This document shows positions 8,601 to 17,452 of a stretch of 64,000 nt of DNA, piece after piece. The notes beneath the pieces are model-generated. The model was not told the DNA's origin. It ran no database searches and saw only the letters and a program-made list of their open reading frames with translations. Position 1 is the first letter of the stretch; each line of letters starts with the position of its first letter. Source of the stretch: Staphylococcus sp. M0911 (lineage in GTDB: Bacteria; Bacillota; Bacilli; Staphylococcales; Staphylococcaceae); assembly GCF_003491325.1 (NCBI RefSeq), contig NZ_CP022881.1, forward strand, positions 434,001 to 498,000, written 5' to 3'. A program made the translations under genes and the position numbers.

Positions 8601-9473
8601 ATGAATAAGCAAAATTTTAAAACACAACTATACCAATTAAATAATTATGAAAATGAGCAAAGTGAAGTGATATATGCAGGTAATCCTAATTCCAAAGAGG
8701 TTATTGTCTTTATTCATGGTGCATTACTTACATATAAAATTATGACTATGTTTGAACCATACATGAGAGAATACAAACTGATATTTATCAACTGCCCTAG
8801 TAGAGGTAAGAGTTCTGAAATTGAAAGAGATAACCACACATTAGATGATTATTCAGAGCGCGTTTATGATGTATTAAGTCAAATAGTGACGGAACAACAT
8901 TTGTCAGAAATAAAAGTAGTTGGTTACTCTATGGGTGGTATGATTGCTACACGTTTATTGAAATTTAATACACTGCCCATTTCTCATTTGATTTACCTAA
9001 ACAGTGCTGCAAAAATCACACCAGATGGTAGTATGTTAGCACGCTTATTTACGTCAGATAGTAAGCGAGATATTTTAAAGGATGAAATTAATGCAGTGAA
9101 AAATTTACCACAATACATACTCGATAAAACCATTTTTGCGCAAAAAGAAAATGCGATTGAACTATTTCAATTCGTCGCACCAATCAAGACAATTATCACA
9201 GATATCTTGTATACGATTAATGCTGATTACCTACCAGATATTGAAGACATAGAAACATTTCCGAAAATACTATTCATGTCTGGTAAAGAGGATCAAATTA
9301 TTCCATATACAGATTCATTAGCTACGTTAGAACAATTCAAAGCTTATGGTGGCACAACAAAAGAAATCGTATATGAAGGAATTGGCCATCTTGATTTTCC
9401 AAGTGTATTAGAAACAAAGTCAGACCAAGAATTAGGTGTTGTAGATCATATCAAACAATGGATTCAAGAATAA
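8601..9473 (+). CDS. Alpha/beta hydrolase, unknown substrate
   Basis: A cytosolic 290-residue alpha/beta hydrolase. The oxyanion segment FIHGALL follows the second core strand, the nucleophile elbow is GYSMGG with Ser near residue 116, the acid is probably Asp in GKEDQIIP near 232, and the catalytic His is in GIGHLDFP near 260. There is no signal peptide. The lid region between about 140 and 200 is poorly conserved, so the substrate could be an ester, thioester or lactone. GAGGG precedes the ATG. It is a single-gene unit between two terminators; the neighbouring relP and gnt genes give no functional clue. Confidence 0.8.
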   Translation: MNKQNFKTQLYQLNNYENEQSEVIYAGNPNSKEVIVFIHGALLTYKIMTMFEPYMREYKLIFINCPSRGKSSEIERDNHTLDDYSERVYDVLSQIVTEQHLSEIKVVGYSMGGMIATRLLKFNTLPISHLIYLNSAAKITPDGSMLARLFTSDSKRDILKDEINAVKNLPQYILDKTIFAQKENAIELFQFVAPIKTIITDILYTINADYLPDIEDIETFPKILFMSGKEDQIIPYTDSLATLEQFKAYGGTTKEIVYEGIGHLDFPSVLETKSDQELGVVDHIKQWIQE

Positions 9474-9570
9474 TTACGTATGCTATTTGCAAAATGTATT
9501 CCCAATTGTCATGAAATCCATTATTGTATTGAAACACCAGCTCAATCTTCATAATTTAGTCCGCCTGTTA

Positions 9571-9606
9571 AAGCTTCGATTACTTAAATAATCGAGGCTT
9601 TTTTAT
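9571..9606 (+). terminator. Intrinsic terminator before the gnt operon
   Basis: AAGCTTCGATTA pairs with TAATCGAGGCTT (one wobble) around a 6-base loop and is followed by TTTTTT. Confidence 0.88.
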
Positions 9607-9618
9607 GGTTTGAATAAA

Positions 9619-9632
9619 AGTAAGCGTTTGCA
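9619..9632 (+). promoter_or_regulatory. cre site of the gluconate operon
   Basis: AGTAAGCGTTTGCA matches 13 of 14 positions of the cre consensus and overlaps the -35 box of the gnt promoter, a place where CcpA binding would block RNA polymerase. Confidence 0.72.
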
Positions 9633-9656
9633 AAAATGTACGTCATGTATTAATAT
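9628..9656 (+). promoter_or_regulatory. gntRKP promoter
   Basis: TTGCAA (9628-9633) and TAATAT (9651-9656) are spaced by 17 bases, a good SigA-type promoter, with the start expected near 9663 inside the GntR operator. Confidence 0.7.
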
Positions 9657-9672
9657 ACTTGTATACAAGTAT
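9655..9672. promoter_or_regulatory. GntR operator, perfect 18-bp palindrome
   Basis: ATACTTGTATACAAGTAT is a perfect palindrome and, as I recall, identical to the operator bound by GntR in the B. subtilis gluconate operon. It overlaps the -10 box and start site, so GntR would repress and gluconate would relieve repression. Confidence 0.9.
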
Positions 9673-9702
9673 AGAACGACAAATGAAAGTGCGGTGTGAG
9701 CT

Positions 9703-10383
9703 ATGACATATGGCTATCCAGAACAATGGAAGCGACATTTAACTACAGGTGAGGCGATAGCTGCAGAAATAAGATTAGGGATTATTAAAGGTGATATTCA
9801 AGCAGAAACGCTATTGACTGAAAATCAAATAGCTAAACAATTTAATGTTAGTCGGTCGCCTGTTAGAGATGCATTCAAGTTATTACAAACAGATCAACTC
9901 ATTCATTTAGAACGAATGGGGGCGCAAGTCTTACCTTTTGGTGAACAAGAAAAAAGAGAACTATATGACTTACGTTTAATGTTAGAGTCGTTTGCCTTTT
10001 CTAGATTAAGATCTCAAGATACACAACCGATAGCTAAAGAAATGAAAAAGCAACTCGAAATGATGAAAGTAGCAGTACAATTTGAAGACGCTGAATCATT
10101 TACGAAACATGACTTTGAATTTCATGAAGCCATGATTTTAGCTTCAAACCACCAATACCTTAGAACATTTTGGAATCATTTGAAACCAGTAATGGAGTCA
10201 CTCATTCTCCTATCGATGAGACGTAGAATGTCGGAAGATCCTAATGATTTTGAACGTATACATCGAAATCACAATGTCTTTGTAGATGCAGTTGAAAATA
10301 AAAATGCCGAGACGTTGAGACAAGCCTTTCATTTAAACTTTGATGATGTAGGTAAAGATATAGAAGGATTTTGGTTACGCTAA
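9703..10383 (+). CDS. gntR: Gluconate operon repressor GntR
   Basis: A 226-residue GntR-family repressor of the FadR/FCD subgroup. Residues 15-75 form the winged helix-turn-helix (LTENQIAKQFNVSRSPVRDAFKLL is split here as QIAKQFNVSRSPVRDAF), and residues 90-215 form the all-helical ligand domain with the metal or ligand residues expected of FCD proteins (Asp in LYDLRLML, His in HDFEFHEAM, His in RNHNVFVDA). It is the first gene of gntRKP and should repress its own operon at the palindrome 9655-9672, released by gluconate. The stop lies 25 bases before gntK. Confidence 0.92.
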   Translation: MTYGYPEQWKRHLTTGEAIAAEIRLGIIKGDIQAETLLTENQIAKQFNVSRSPVRDAFKLLQTDQLIHLERMGAQVLPFGEQEKRELYDLRLMLESFAFSRLRSQDTQPIAKEMKKQLEMMKVAVQFEDAESFTKHDFEFHEAMILASNHQYLRTFWNHLKPVMESLILLSMRRRMSEDPNDFERIHRNHNVFVDAVENKNAETLRQAFHLNFDDVGKDIEGFWLR

Positions 10384-10408
10384 TATTTTAGAAAGGAAGA
10401 GATAAGAT

Positions 10409-11947
10409 ATGAAATATATGATTGGTGTCGATATTGGTACCACAAGCACCAAATCAGTACTTTATGATGAAAATGGACAATTCATTATGAAACATAACAT
10501 CGGTTATGAATTACATACACCAAATGTTGATGTGTCGGAAGAGAATCCAGATGAATTATTTGATGCAGTATTGATGACTGTCAAATATGTCATCAGAGAA
10601 GCAAATATTGCTAAGGAAGATATTAAATTAATCTCATTTAGTGCCCAAATGCATAGTTTAGTTGCGATGGATGAACAACATCAACGCTTAACAGAGAATA
10701 TAACTTGGGCAGATAATCGAGCAAGTAAATATGCCGACCAAATTAATCAACAACATGATGGTTTTGAAATTTATAGAAGAACAGGTACACCCATTCATCC
10801 AATGTCACCATTATCGAAGATATTTTGGATGAAGCATGAACAACCAGATATATTCAATCGTACTGCCATGTTTGCAGATATTAAAACATATATTTTATAT
10901 CAACTATATGAGACATATGTGATCGATCAATCCATGGCTTCAGCTACTGGTATGTTCAATCTCGAACAACTCGATTGGGATGACGACGTATTAAATTTAT
11001 TAGGTATCACACGTCAGCAGCTACCAGAATTAGTGCCCACAACACATATTTTAAAAGGAATGAAAAAGCGCTACGCCACATTAATGGGTGTCGATGAGAA
11101 TACGCCAGTAGTAATTGGCGCGAGTGATGGTGTGTTATCTAATCTGGGCGTGAATAGTTATCGTAAAGGTGAAGTCGCCGTTACTATTGGGACATCTGGT
11201 GCTATTAGAACCGTCATAGATAAACCAAGAACGGATGATAAAGGTCGTATCTTCTGTTATGCCCTTACAGATGAACACTACGTAATTGGTGGACCAGTTA
11301 ATAATGGTGGCGTTATCTTAAGATGGCTTCGTGATGAGATATTAGCAAGTGAAGTCGAAACAGCCAAACGCTTAGGTGTTGATCCTTATGACGTATTAAC
11401 TCAAATCGCCAGTCGCGTTAAACCAGGCGCAGATGGCTTAATCTTCCATCCTTATCTTGTTGGAGAACGCGCGCCATTATGGAATGCAGATGCACGTGGG
11501 TCATTCTTCGGCTTAACACTATCTCATAAGAAAGAACATATGATACGTGCTGCCTTAGAAGGCGTTTTATATAATCTTTACACAGTTTATCTAGCTTTGA
11601 TAGAAGTGATGAATGAAACACCAAGTACAATCAAAGCAACAGGTGGATTTGCTAAAAGTGAAATTTGGCGCCAAATGATGGCAGATATCTTTGACACACA
11701 TTTAAGTGTGCCAGAAAGCTATGAAAGTTCATGCCTAGGTGCATGTGTGTTAGGTATGAAAGCACTCGGTGAAATTGATGACTTCTCAGTAATTGAACAA
11801 ATGGTAGGTACGACAAATGAACATCAACCTGATTCAGAAACCGTCGATATTTATCAACAACTTGTAAGTATCTTTATCAATATTAGTCGTTCTTTAATCG
11901 ACACTTATAGTGAGATTGCCGCATTTCAACGACAGCATATGGATTGA
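10409..11947 (+). CDS. gntK: Gluconokinase GntK (FGGY family)
   Basis: Gluconokinase phosphorylates gluconate with ATP to 6-phosphogluconate, feeding the pentose phosphate pathway. The 512-residue cytosolic protein has the two actin-like domains of FGGY kinases: the phosphate loop GVDIGTTSTKSVLYD at the N-terminus, the substrate region HSLVAMDE with ITWADNRA near residues 90-110, the catalytic base Asp in GASDGVLSNLG, GTSGAIR, and the FGGY signature GGFAKSEIWRQMMADIF near 410. An AAAGGAAG site precedes the ATG. Position between gntR and gntP fixes the substrate as gluconate with high likelihood. Confidence 0.94.
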   Translation: MKYMIGVDIGTTSTKSVLYDENGQFIMKHNIGYELHTPNVDVSEENPDELFDAVLMTVKYVIREANIAKEDIKLISFSAQMHSLVAMDEQHQRLTENITWADNRASKYADQINQQHDGFEIYRRTGTPIHPMSPLSKIFWMKHEQPDIFNRTAMFADIKTYILYQLYETYVIDQSMASATGMFNLEQLDWDDDVLNLLGITRQQLPELVPTTHILKGMKKRYATLMGVDENTPVVIGASDGVLSNLGVNSYRKGEVAVTIGTSGAIRTVIDKPRTDDKGRIFCYALTDEHYVIGGPVNNGGVILRWLRDEILASEVETAKRLGVDPYDVLTQIASRVKPGADGLIFHPYLVGERAPLWNADARGSFFGLTLSHKKEHMIRAALEGVLYNLYTVYLALIEVMNETPSTIKATGGFAKSEIWRQMMADIFDTHLSVPESYESSCLGACVLGMKALGEIDDFSVIEQMVGTTNEHQPDSETVDIYQQLVSIFINISRSLIDTYSEIAAFQRQHMD

Positions 11948-12069
11948 TTTATAACAGTGCGAGACACAGATAGCATTGCATAGTTAAGTTACAACGTCAC
12001 TTTGCCACTTTCGAATTCGAGCAACTTTGTAAATAAGAACAGACACATTATAGGAAGAAGGGGAATGCC

Positions 12070-13428
12070 ATGTTTACAGAAATTTGGCCATTAATTAGCG
12101 TTGTTTTAGGAATTGTAATTTTATTATGTTTAATTATCTTTTTAAAACTGAATACCTTTATCTCTCTAATCATTACATCTATAGTTACTGCTTTATTATT
12201 AGGTATGCCACTGGATAAAATTATGGAAACGATAGAAAAGGGTATGGGTGGTACGCTAGGACATATTGCACTTATCTTTGGACTAGGAGCGATATTAGGG
12301 AAGCCACTTTCTGATGGAGGTGGCGCAACACGCATTGCCGATACATTAATCGCCAAATTTGGCCAAAAACATGTACAGTGGGCGATGCTCGTTGCTGCAT
12401 TTATCGTCGGTATCGCTTTATTCTTTGAAGTGGGATTAGTGTTATTAATTCCATTAGTATTCACAGTAGCCAAACGTGCGAATGTGTCTACACTTAAACT
12501 TGGATTACCAATGGTTACAGCATTATCAGTGACACATGGTTTCTTACCGCCACATCCTGGACCAGTAGTTATAGCTAAAGAATTAAAAGCGAATATTGGT
12601 CATGTACTCCTTTACGGTATTATTATTTCAATTCCTGTTACTTTAATCGCAGGTCCATTATTTAATAAAATCGCACAAAAAATCATTCCATCTGCATATG
12701 GTAGAGAGGGAGATATTTCAGCATTAGGTGCTCAAAAGGAATTTACTGAGGAAGAAATGCCAGGATTTGGGATTAGTATTTTAACAGCGATATTACCAGT
12801 CATCTTAATGCTCGTTTCAACATTAGTACAACTTATCACAGGACATGATTCACCTAAAAATGCATTTGAATCAATTATTTATTTAATTGGTAATGCTGGT
12901 ACAGCTATGTTGATCGCAGTTATCTTTGCCATATTTACAATGGGCATATTAAGACATAGAAAAATGGACCATGTCATGGCATCAGTTACTCAAGCTATTT
13001 ATCCCATAGGCATGATGTTATTAATCATTGGTGGTGGCGGTACATTCAAGCAAGTACTTATTGATGGTGGCGTAGGTGATACGATCGCCAAAATGTTCGA
13101 AGGTACACACATGTCACCAATTCTACTTGCATGGATTGTTGCTGCAGTACTCAGAATTGCACTAGGCTCTGCAACTGTAGCCGCCATATCTACGACAGGT
13201 ATTGTGATGCCGTTACTGCAAGCTTCAGATGCCAATGTCGCACTTGTTGTGTTAGCAATAGGTGCAGGAAGTGTGATTTTATCTCATGTAAACGATGCAG
13301 GATTCTGGATGTTCAAAGAATATTTCGGATTAACAGTTAAAGAAACATTTTTAACATGGTCATTACTAGAAACAATCATTTCAGTATCAGGCATCATCTT
13401 TATCTTATTTATTAGTTTATTTGTATAA
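12070..13428 (+). CDS. gntP: Gluconate permease GntP
   Basis: A 452-residue membrane protein of the gluconate:H+ symporter family, with 12-14 hydrophobic segments and the family landmarks FGLGAILGKPLSDGGGA, LSVTHGFLPPHPGPV and SHVNDAGFWMFKEYFGL (each near membrane re-entrant regions). It imports gluconate for GntK. The start ATG is preceded by a purine-rich AGGAAGAAGGGG. A 122-base gap separates it from gntK without an obvious terminator, so it is probably transcribed from the gntR promoter. A terminator at 13441-13472 closes the operon. Confidence 0.94.
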   Translation: MFTEIWPLISVVLGIVILLCLIIFLKLNTFISLIITSIVTALLLGMPLDKIMETIEKGMGGTLGHIALIFGLGAILGKPLSDGGGATRIADTLIAKFGQKHVQWAMLVAAFIVGIALFFEVGLVLLIPLVFTVAKRANVSTLKLGLPMVTALSVTHGFLPPHPGPVVIAKELKANIGHVLLYGIIISIPVTLIAGPLFNKIAQKIIPSAYGREGDISALGAQKEFTEEEMPGFGISILTAILPVILMLVSTLVQLITGHDSPKNAFESIIYLIGNAGTAMLIAVIFAIFTMGILRHRKMDHVMASVTQAIYPIGMMLLIIGGGGTFKQVLIDGGVGDTIAKMFEGTHMSPILLAWIVAAVLRIALGSATVAAISTTGIVMPLLQASDANVALVVLAIGAGSVILSHVNDAGFWMFKEYFGLTVKETFLTWSLLETIISVSGIIFILFISLFV

Positions 13429-13440
13429 CATTGAGGATGT

Positions 13441-13472
13441 AACTACCGGCTGGGAATAGTCGGTAGTTTTCT
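13441..13472 (+). terminator. Intrinsic terminator of gntRKP
   Basis: AACTACCG pairs with CGGTAGTT around a short inner loop, followed by TTCTTT. Confidence 0.8.
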
Positions 13473-13550
13473 TTACACATTGTTGTGTAAATACCACTCG
13501 TAATGACTATTACATATATTGTTATGTTGTTTATCAAGCATATTCGAGCG

Positions 13551-13692
13551 AAAAAATAAACCCGTCTTACTGTGAATAAGACGAGTTTAAAAGCTGTTTG
13601 TGTAAAACATATGAATTGAGTTAACGCTCAAAATATGTTGCTTAGTTTTTCCACCTAGTGACTAGACGAATGGTTGCTAGGTGTATTTTTAT
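13551..13692 (-). ncRNA. Candidate small RNA, about 142 nt
   Basis: The minus strand carries a complete transcription unit without a credible protein. Promoter: TTGCAA (13723-13728) and TATAAT (13699-13704), 18 bases apart, start near 13692. Structure: a 7-bp stem CACCTAG/CTAGGTG near the 5' end. Terminator: AAACTCGTCTTA (13577-13588) with TAAGACGGGTTT (13558-13569), one wobble, 7-base loop, then ATTTTTT. The only reading frame inside is a 7-codon MFYTNSF without a ribosome-binding site. It runs opposite to gntP and galU and sits in the gap between them. I cannot match it to a named staphylococcal RNA; it could be species-specific or a known Rsa/Teg RNA I do not recognise. Confidence 0.62.
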
Positions 13693-13698
13693 GCTTCA

Positions 13699-13728
13699 AT
13701 TATACTATTGCCATCGATTTGATTGCAA
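13699..13728 (-). promoter_or_regulatory. Promoter of the candidate sRNA
   Basis: TTGCAA and TATAAT with an 18-base spacer on the minus strand; a consensus -10 box and a 4-of-6 or better -35 box. Confidence 0.6.
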
Positions 13729-13899
13729 TAAACAGAGAATGAAATAAAGGATATGATAAGTTTTGGTCAATTAAAATCAAACGTTAAAATAGTGTGATAT
13801 TCATAATATAGGTATAACTAGGCACAATGTTTATTTAATGATAAGATAAGGTAAATATGATTAAGCTTCATACTTTAATTTAAAGGAGTAGTAGAGACT

Positions 13900-14766
13900 T
13901 TGAAACAAATAAAAAAAGCAATTATTCTAGCAGCTGGTTTGGGGACAAGATTTTTACCAGCAACGAAAGCAATGCCAAAAGAAATGTTACCGATCTTAGA
14001 TAAACCAACAATTCAATATATTGTTGAAGAAGCATCAAGAGCGGGTATCGAAGATATCATTATCGTTACAGGTAAACATAAACGTGCGATTGAAGATCAT
14101 TTCGATAACCAAAAAGAATTAGAAATGGTATTACAAGAAAAAGGGAAAAATGACCTATTAGAAAAGGTTCAATACTCAACAGATTTAGCTAACATCTTCT
14201 ATGTTCGTCAAAAAGAACAAAAAGGTTTAGGTCATGCCATTCATACAGCACGTCAATTCATTGGAAATGAACCATTCGCTGTATTATTAGGTGATGACAT
14301 TGTGGAATCAGAAACGCCAGCAATTAAACAATTGATGGATGTTTACGATGAAACAGGTAAATCCGTAATTGGTGTTCAAGAAGTAGCTGAAGAAGATACA
14401 CACCGTTACGGTATTATCGATCCATTAGAAAAATCAGGTTTACGTTATGAAGTTAAGAAATTCGTAGAAAAGCCAAAACAAGGTACAGCACCATCTAATT
14501 TAGCGATTATGGGACGTTATGTACTAACACCTGAAATCTTTGATTATCTTGAAACACAAGAAGAAGGTGCAGGTAACGAAATTCAATTAACAGATGCGAT
14601 TGAACGTATGAATGCCGAAAGCCAAGTATACGCATACGATTTCGAAGGTGATCGTTACGATGTTGGCGAAAAACTAGGCTTCGTTAAAACAACGATTGAA
14701 TATGCATTAAAAGACGAAGATATGAAAGATGACTTAAAAGCATTTATTAAGCAATTAGACTTATAA
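13900..14766 (+). CDS. galU: UTP-glucose-1-phosphate uridylyltransferase GalU/GtaB
   Basis: GalU makes UDP-glucose from UTP and glucose 1-phosphate in the cytosol; UDP-glucose is the donor for glycolipid anchors and for glucosylation of wall teichoic acid. The 288-residue protein has the nucleotide-binding [17 protein letters not shown] at residues 10-26, [14 protein letters not shown], the metal and uridine residues in [10 protein letters not shown], and VEKPKQG and [11 protein letters not shown] typical of the family. The start is TTG 13900, eleven bases after AAGGAG. pgcA, which makes glucose 1-phosphate, lies 1.3 kb downstream in the opposite direction, and a UDP-sugar glycosyltransferase follows. 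Confidence 0.95.
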   Translation: MKQIKKAIILAAGLGTRFLPATKAMPKEMLPILDKPTIQYIVEEASRAGIEDIIIVTGKHKRAIEDHFDNQKELEMVLQEKGKNDLLEKVQYSTDLANIFYVRQKEQKGLGHAIHTARQFIGNEPFAVLLGDDIVESETPAIKQLMDVYDETGKSVIGVQEVAEEDTHRYGIIDPLEKSGLRYEVKKFVEKPKQGTAPSNLAIMGRYVLTPEIFDYLETQEEGAGNEIQLTDAIERMNAESQVYAYDFEGDRYDVGEKLGFVKTTIEYALKDEDMKDDLKAFIKQLDL

Positions 14767-14768
14767 AA

Positions 14769-14812
14769 TCAAAAAGCACCAACCATAGCAATCTTATGGT
14801 TGGTGCTTTTGC
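14769..14812. terminator. Bidirectional terminator between galU and the SH3-like gene
   Basis: A long perfect stem (AAAGCACCAACCATA with its complement) around a 7-base loop, with A and T tracts on both sides, serves the two convergent genes. Confidence 0.9.
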
Positions 14813-14813
14813 G

Positions 14814-15266
14814 TTATTTTAAAACTTTAACGAAACTCTGATTAGCAGTGACGTAAAGTCCATCCGATGTTTTTAATCTAGGTGTTAACTTACTCGTAAA
14901 TTCAATATCTATAATATCTAATTTTGTACCTAATTCTAATGATTTAATAGGATCTTTCTTAAATCCAACATCCTCATATAACTTACACTTTTTAACAATT
15001 TCAATCGCTTTAGGTGCATGAGTAATATAGCCTTGGATACTATCAAGGTTAATAGGTGCAACGAAGTCTTCATTAGCGGTAATATAATGACCATCTTTCG
15101 CTACCAATCTAGGCGTTCCTTTATCACTCTTGTCCATACTAGTTATTTCTATACATTGTCCTTTATTGATGACAGCTATGTCTTTAGTGAAATTGGCATC
15201 TTCATACTTTTTAATCTTTTTTAATACGACAATATGTTGAGGCGTTTCTGTAAGATATTGTTTCAT
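14814..15266 (-). CDS. Two-repeat SH3-like (DUF5776-type) protein, unknown function
   Basis: A 150-residue protein made of two copies of a 65-70 residue module. The first copy (about 10-70) reads KKYEDANFTKD, then GTPRLVAKDGHYITANEDFV; the second (about 85-148) reads KLYEDVGFKKD, then LTPRLKTSDGLYVTANQSFV. This layout matches the DUF5776/SH3-like modules seen in Gram-positive surface proteins, where they may bind cell-wall polymers. Unusually there is no signal peptide, lipobox or membrane segment, so the protein should stay in the cytosol or leave by a non-classical route. It is a single-gene unit, convergent with galU. Domain assignment is moderate; function unknown. Confidence 0.6.
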   Translation of the reverse strand: MKQYLTETPQHIVVLKKIKKYEDANFTKDIAVINKGQCIEITSMDKSDKGTPRLVAKDGHYITANEDFVAPINLDSIQGYITHAPKAIEIVKKCKLYEDVGFKKDPIKSLELGTKLDIIDIEFTSKLTPRLKTSDGLYVTANQSFVKVLK

Positions 15267-15347
15267 GTTTGTCTAGTCATCTCCGTTTTTAATAAGAATA
15301 AAAATCTCATGAAAATATAAGTTGCGTTGGTAAGTTATTCTATTTGA

Positions 15348-15361
15348 GTAAAGCGCTTTCA
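15348..15361. promoter_or_regulatory. Weak cre-like site upstream of the SH3-like gene
   Basis: GTAAAGCGCTTTCA matches 12 of 14 cre positions, about 80 bases upstream of the SH3-like gene start. The first two positions are wrong, so this is tentative. Confidence 0.3.
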
Positions 15362-15422
15362 AAATAACTTAATATTATTATACGTGAAGAAAGGTATAAA
15401 GTCATTATCAATTGAGGATATG

Positions 15423-15450
15423 TACAATAATGAGTTAACTCATTATTGTA
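15423..15450. repeat. Perfect 28-nt palindrome
   Basis: The sequence from 15423 to 15450 equals its own reverse complement (half-site TACAATAATGAGTT). It lies after the pgcA terminator and upstream of the SH3-like gene. It could be a dyad operator or a loop-poor transcript hairpin. Confidence 0.7.
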
Positions 15451-15456
15451 ATAATA

Positions 15457-15491
15457 CTAAAAACAACTTCCCTAATTGGAAGGGAAGTTGT
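15457..15491 (-). terminator. Intrinsic terminator of pgcA
   Basis: Perfect 11-bp stem (15481-15491 with 15463-15473), 7-base loop and TTTTT on the minus strand, directly after pgcA. Confidence 0.88.
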
Positions 15492-15498
15492 GGTATGT

Positions 15499-17136
15499 TT
15501 AATTAAATATTTCTTCATTAATTTGTTGTGCTACATCGTCGAAATGATTAATCGTTAATGACACATATAATTTAATTTTAGGTTCAGTACCAGATGGTCT
15601 TAGGGCAATAAAACCTTCTTTAAAATATATTTTAAGCACGTTTGCTTTAGGGAGCGTGATTGGTGTTGTTTCATTTGTTTGGAAATCAACTTTTTCTCCA
15701 GTTTCATAATCTTCAATAGCAAGAACGTCTAATCCATTAATTGTACGAGGTGGGTTGTTTCTATAGGATTTCATAATATCATCAATAATAGCTTTACCTT
15801 TAGCACCTTCGAACGTATGTGAGAACAATTGGTCATTATGACGTCCAACTTGTTGATAAATATCTTCTAAATCATCTTTTAACATTCGGCCTTCATTTTT
15901 AAGTTCAGATGCATACTTGATGATAAGTGGAACAATTTGAATGGCATCTTTATCTCTAACGAAAGGTCCTGCTAAGAAACCATAACTTTCTTCATAGCCT
16001 AATAAATAATTTTGGTCTTCAGGCATATTTCTGATTGCTTCAGCAATATATTTAAATCCTGTGAGCACTTCTTTATATGCAACACCATGATGACGTGCCA
16101 CAGATTTAGCTAATTCACTACTAACAATGGATTGAATCATTAATCTATTGTTTAAATGTGATGTTGCTTTGATTTGATAATTTAATAAAAGGGCGCCAAT
16201 TTGGTTACCATTATAATAATAGATATTGCCTTCTTGATCGCGTTCAGCAATGCCTAATCGGTCTGCATCAGGATCCGTACTGATTAATAAATCTGCATTG
16301 ATTTGATTTGCAAGCGCGATAGATTGGTCAAATGCTTTGTGATCTTCTGGGTTAGCACTAGCGACAGAACTGAAATTAGGATCTGGTTTACATTGTGCTT
16401 CGACTAAATTAAATTGATCAAAGTTTAATTGAGATAATATTTCAGGGACTACAGGTACACTTGTGCCATGTAAACTTGTGAATACCACTTGTAAATCTGA
16501 TTGCGGTATATCACCAACTAATGATTGAATTTCCTTAAAATAAGATGCTCTTACTTCATCTGGCACAGATAAAATCAATGATTGTTGTTCATTTGATAAT
16601 TGAGGTAATTCAATAGTTAGTGGATCACCTAAAGCATTGATGTAATCACTTAACACATTAGAAGGCTCTGTAGATAGTTGTGCACCGTCTTCACCATAAA
16701 CTTTAATACCATTATAGTCTTTAGGATTGTGACTTGCGGTAATCATGACACCAGCATGTGCTTCTAAAAATCTAACTGCATATGATAAGTCAGGTGTTGT
16801 ACGATACGTATCTGATAAATAAACTTTGATATCGTGACTCGCTAAAATCGTCGCAATGATTTGAGCAAACTCAGGTGATAAATGTCTTGTATCATAGTGA
16901 ATCACTGCTACAGGTGAGTCATGTTTTGATTGTAAAAATTGCGCTAAACCAAGCGCAACTTTTGAAACTGTGAATCGATTTAAACGGCCTTCACCAAGAC
17001 CTAATTTACCTCTGATACCTGCTGTACCAAAAGCAAGCGTTGTTTCAAATCCTTCTTGTTGTTCCTCTGAAGATTGTTGATTATAAAAGTCTTTAACTAA
17101 ACTGTCGTCAATGACATTAATCCAATTATCTTTCAT
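15499..17136 (-). CDS. pgcA: Alpha-phosphoglucomutase PgcA
   Basis: PgcA interconverts glucose 6-phosphate and glucose 1-phosphate, the entry to UDP-glucose. The 545-residue cytosolic enzyme has the four signature loops of the alpha-phosphohexomutase family: the phosphoserine loop TASHNPKDYNGIKVY near residue 140, the metal loop DPDADRLGIA near 287, the sugar loop GYEESYGF near 380, and the C-terminal phosphate loop RPSGTEPKIK near 515. The N-terminus has TAGIRGKLGLGEGRLN, as usual for the Bacillus-type enzyme. AAGGGG precedes the ATG. Its products feed GalU, encoded 0.7 kb away, and it is divergent from the glycosyltransferase gene. Confidence 0.94.
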   Translation of the reverse strand: MKDNWINVIDDSLVKDFYNQQSSEEQQEGFETTLAFGTAGIRGKLGLGEGRLNRFTVSKVALGLAQFLQSKHDSPVAVIHYDTRHLSPEFAQIIATILASHDIKVYLSDTYRTTPDLSYAVRFLEAHAGVMITASHNPKDYNGIKVYGEDGAQLSTEPSNVLSDYINALGDPLTIELPQLSNEQQSLILSVPDEVRASYFKEIQSLVGDIPQSDLQVVFTSLHGTSVPVVPEILSQLNFDQFNLVEAQCKPDPNFSSVASANPEDHKAFDQSIALANQINADLLISTDPDADRLGIAERDQEGNIYYYNGNQIGALLLNYQIKATSHLNNRLMIQSIVSSELAKSVARHHGVAYKEVLTGFKYIAEAIRNMPEDQNYLLGYEESYGFLAGPFVRDKDAIQIVPLIIKYASELKNEGRMLKDDLEDIYQQVGRHNDQLFSHTFEGAKGKAIIDDIMKSYRNNPPRTINGLDVLAIEDYETGEKVDFQTNETTPITLPKANVLKIYFKEGFIALRPSGTEPKIKLYVSLTINHFDDVAQQINEEIFN

Positions 17137-17452
17137 AAATATAAATTCCCCTTTAAAAAATAATGATGCGACATATAAAATTGAATGCTTAATTTAAAAT
17201 TAACTATACCATGTAACGGGTATAAAGGTAGTAATGTACGCATGTAAGTTATTCTTATTATATAGTACATTTATTGCAAGTTACATTAAAAAGATATAAA
17301 ACCTTACTAGAAAATTTTAGACGATTAAATAAATAAAATTAATAGTTATTAGTAATAAAATGGTAAATAAATAATTTTGATTTACTAAATTGATATACAT
17401 TTTTTAGATTGTTTCATATAATTAGCATAACTAATAAAAGTGGGGATTATTT
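17137..17452. other. 316-base divergent intergenic region
   Basis: Very AT-rich DNA between pgcA and the glycosyltransferase gene. It must hold both promoters, but I see no convincing -35/-10 pair, cre site or inverted repeat, and no credible small gene. Confidence 0.5.

Noticed and set aside
12048-12473. 141-residue minus-strand frame over the gntP start
   Set aside because: Antisense shadow of gntP, low complexity (Ser, Pro, Asn, Ile), no start signal.
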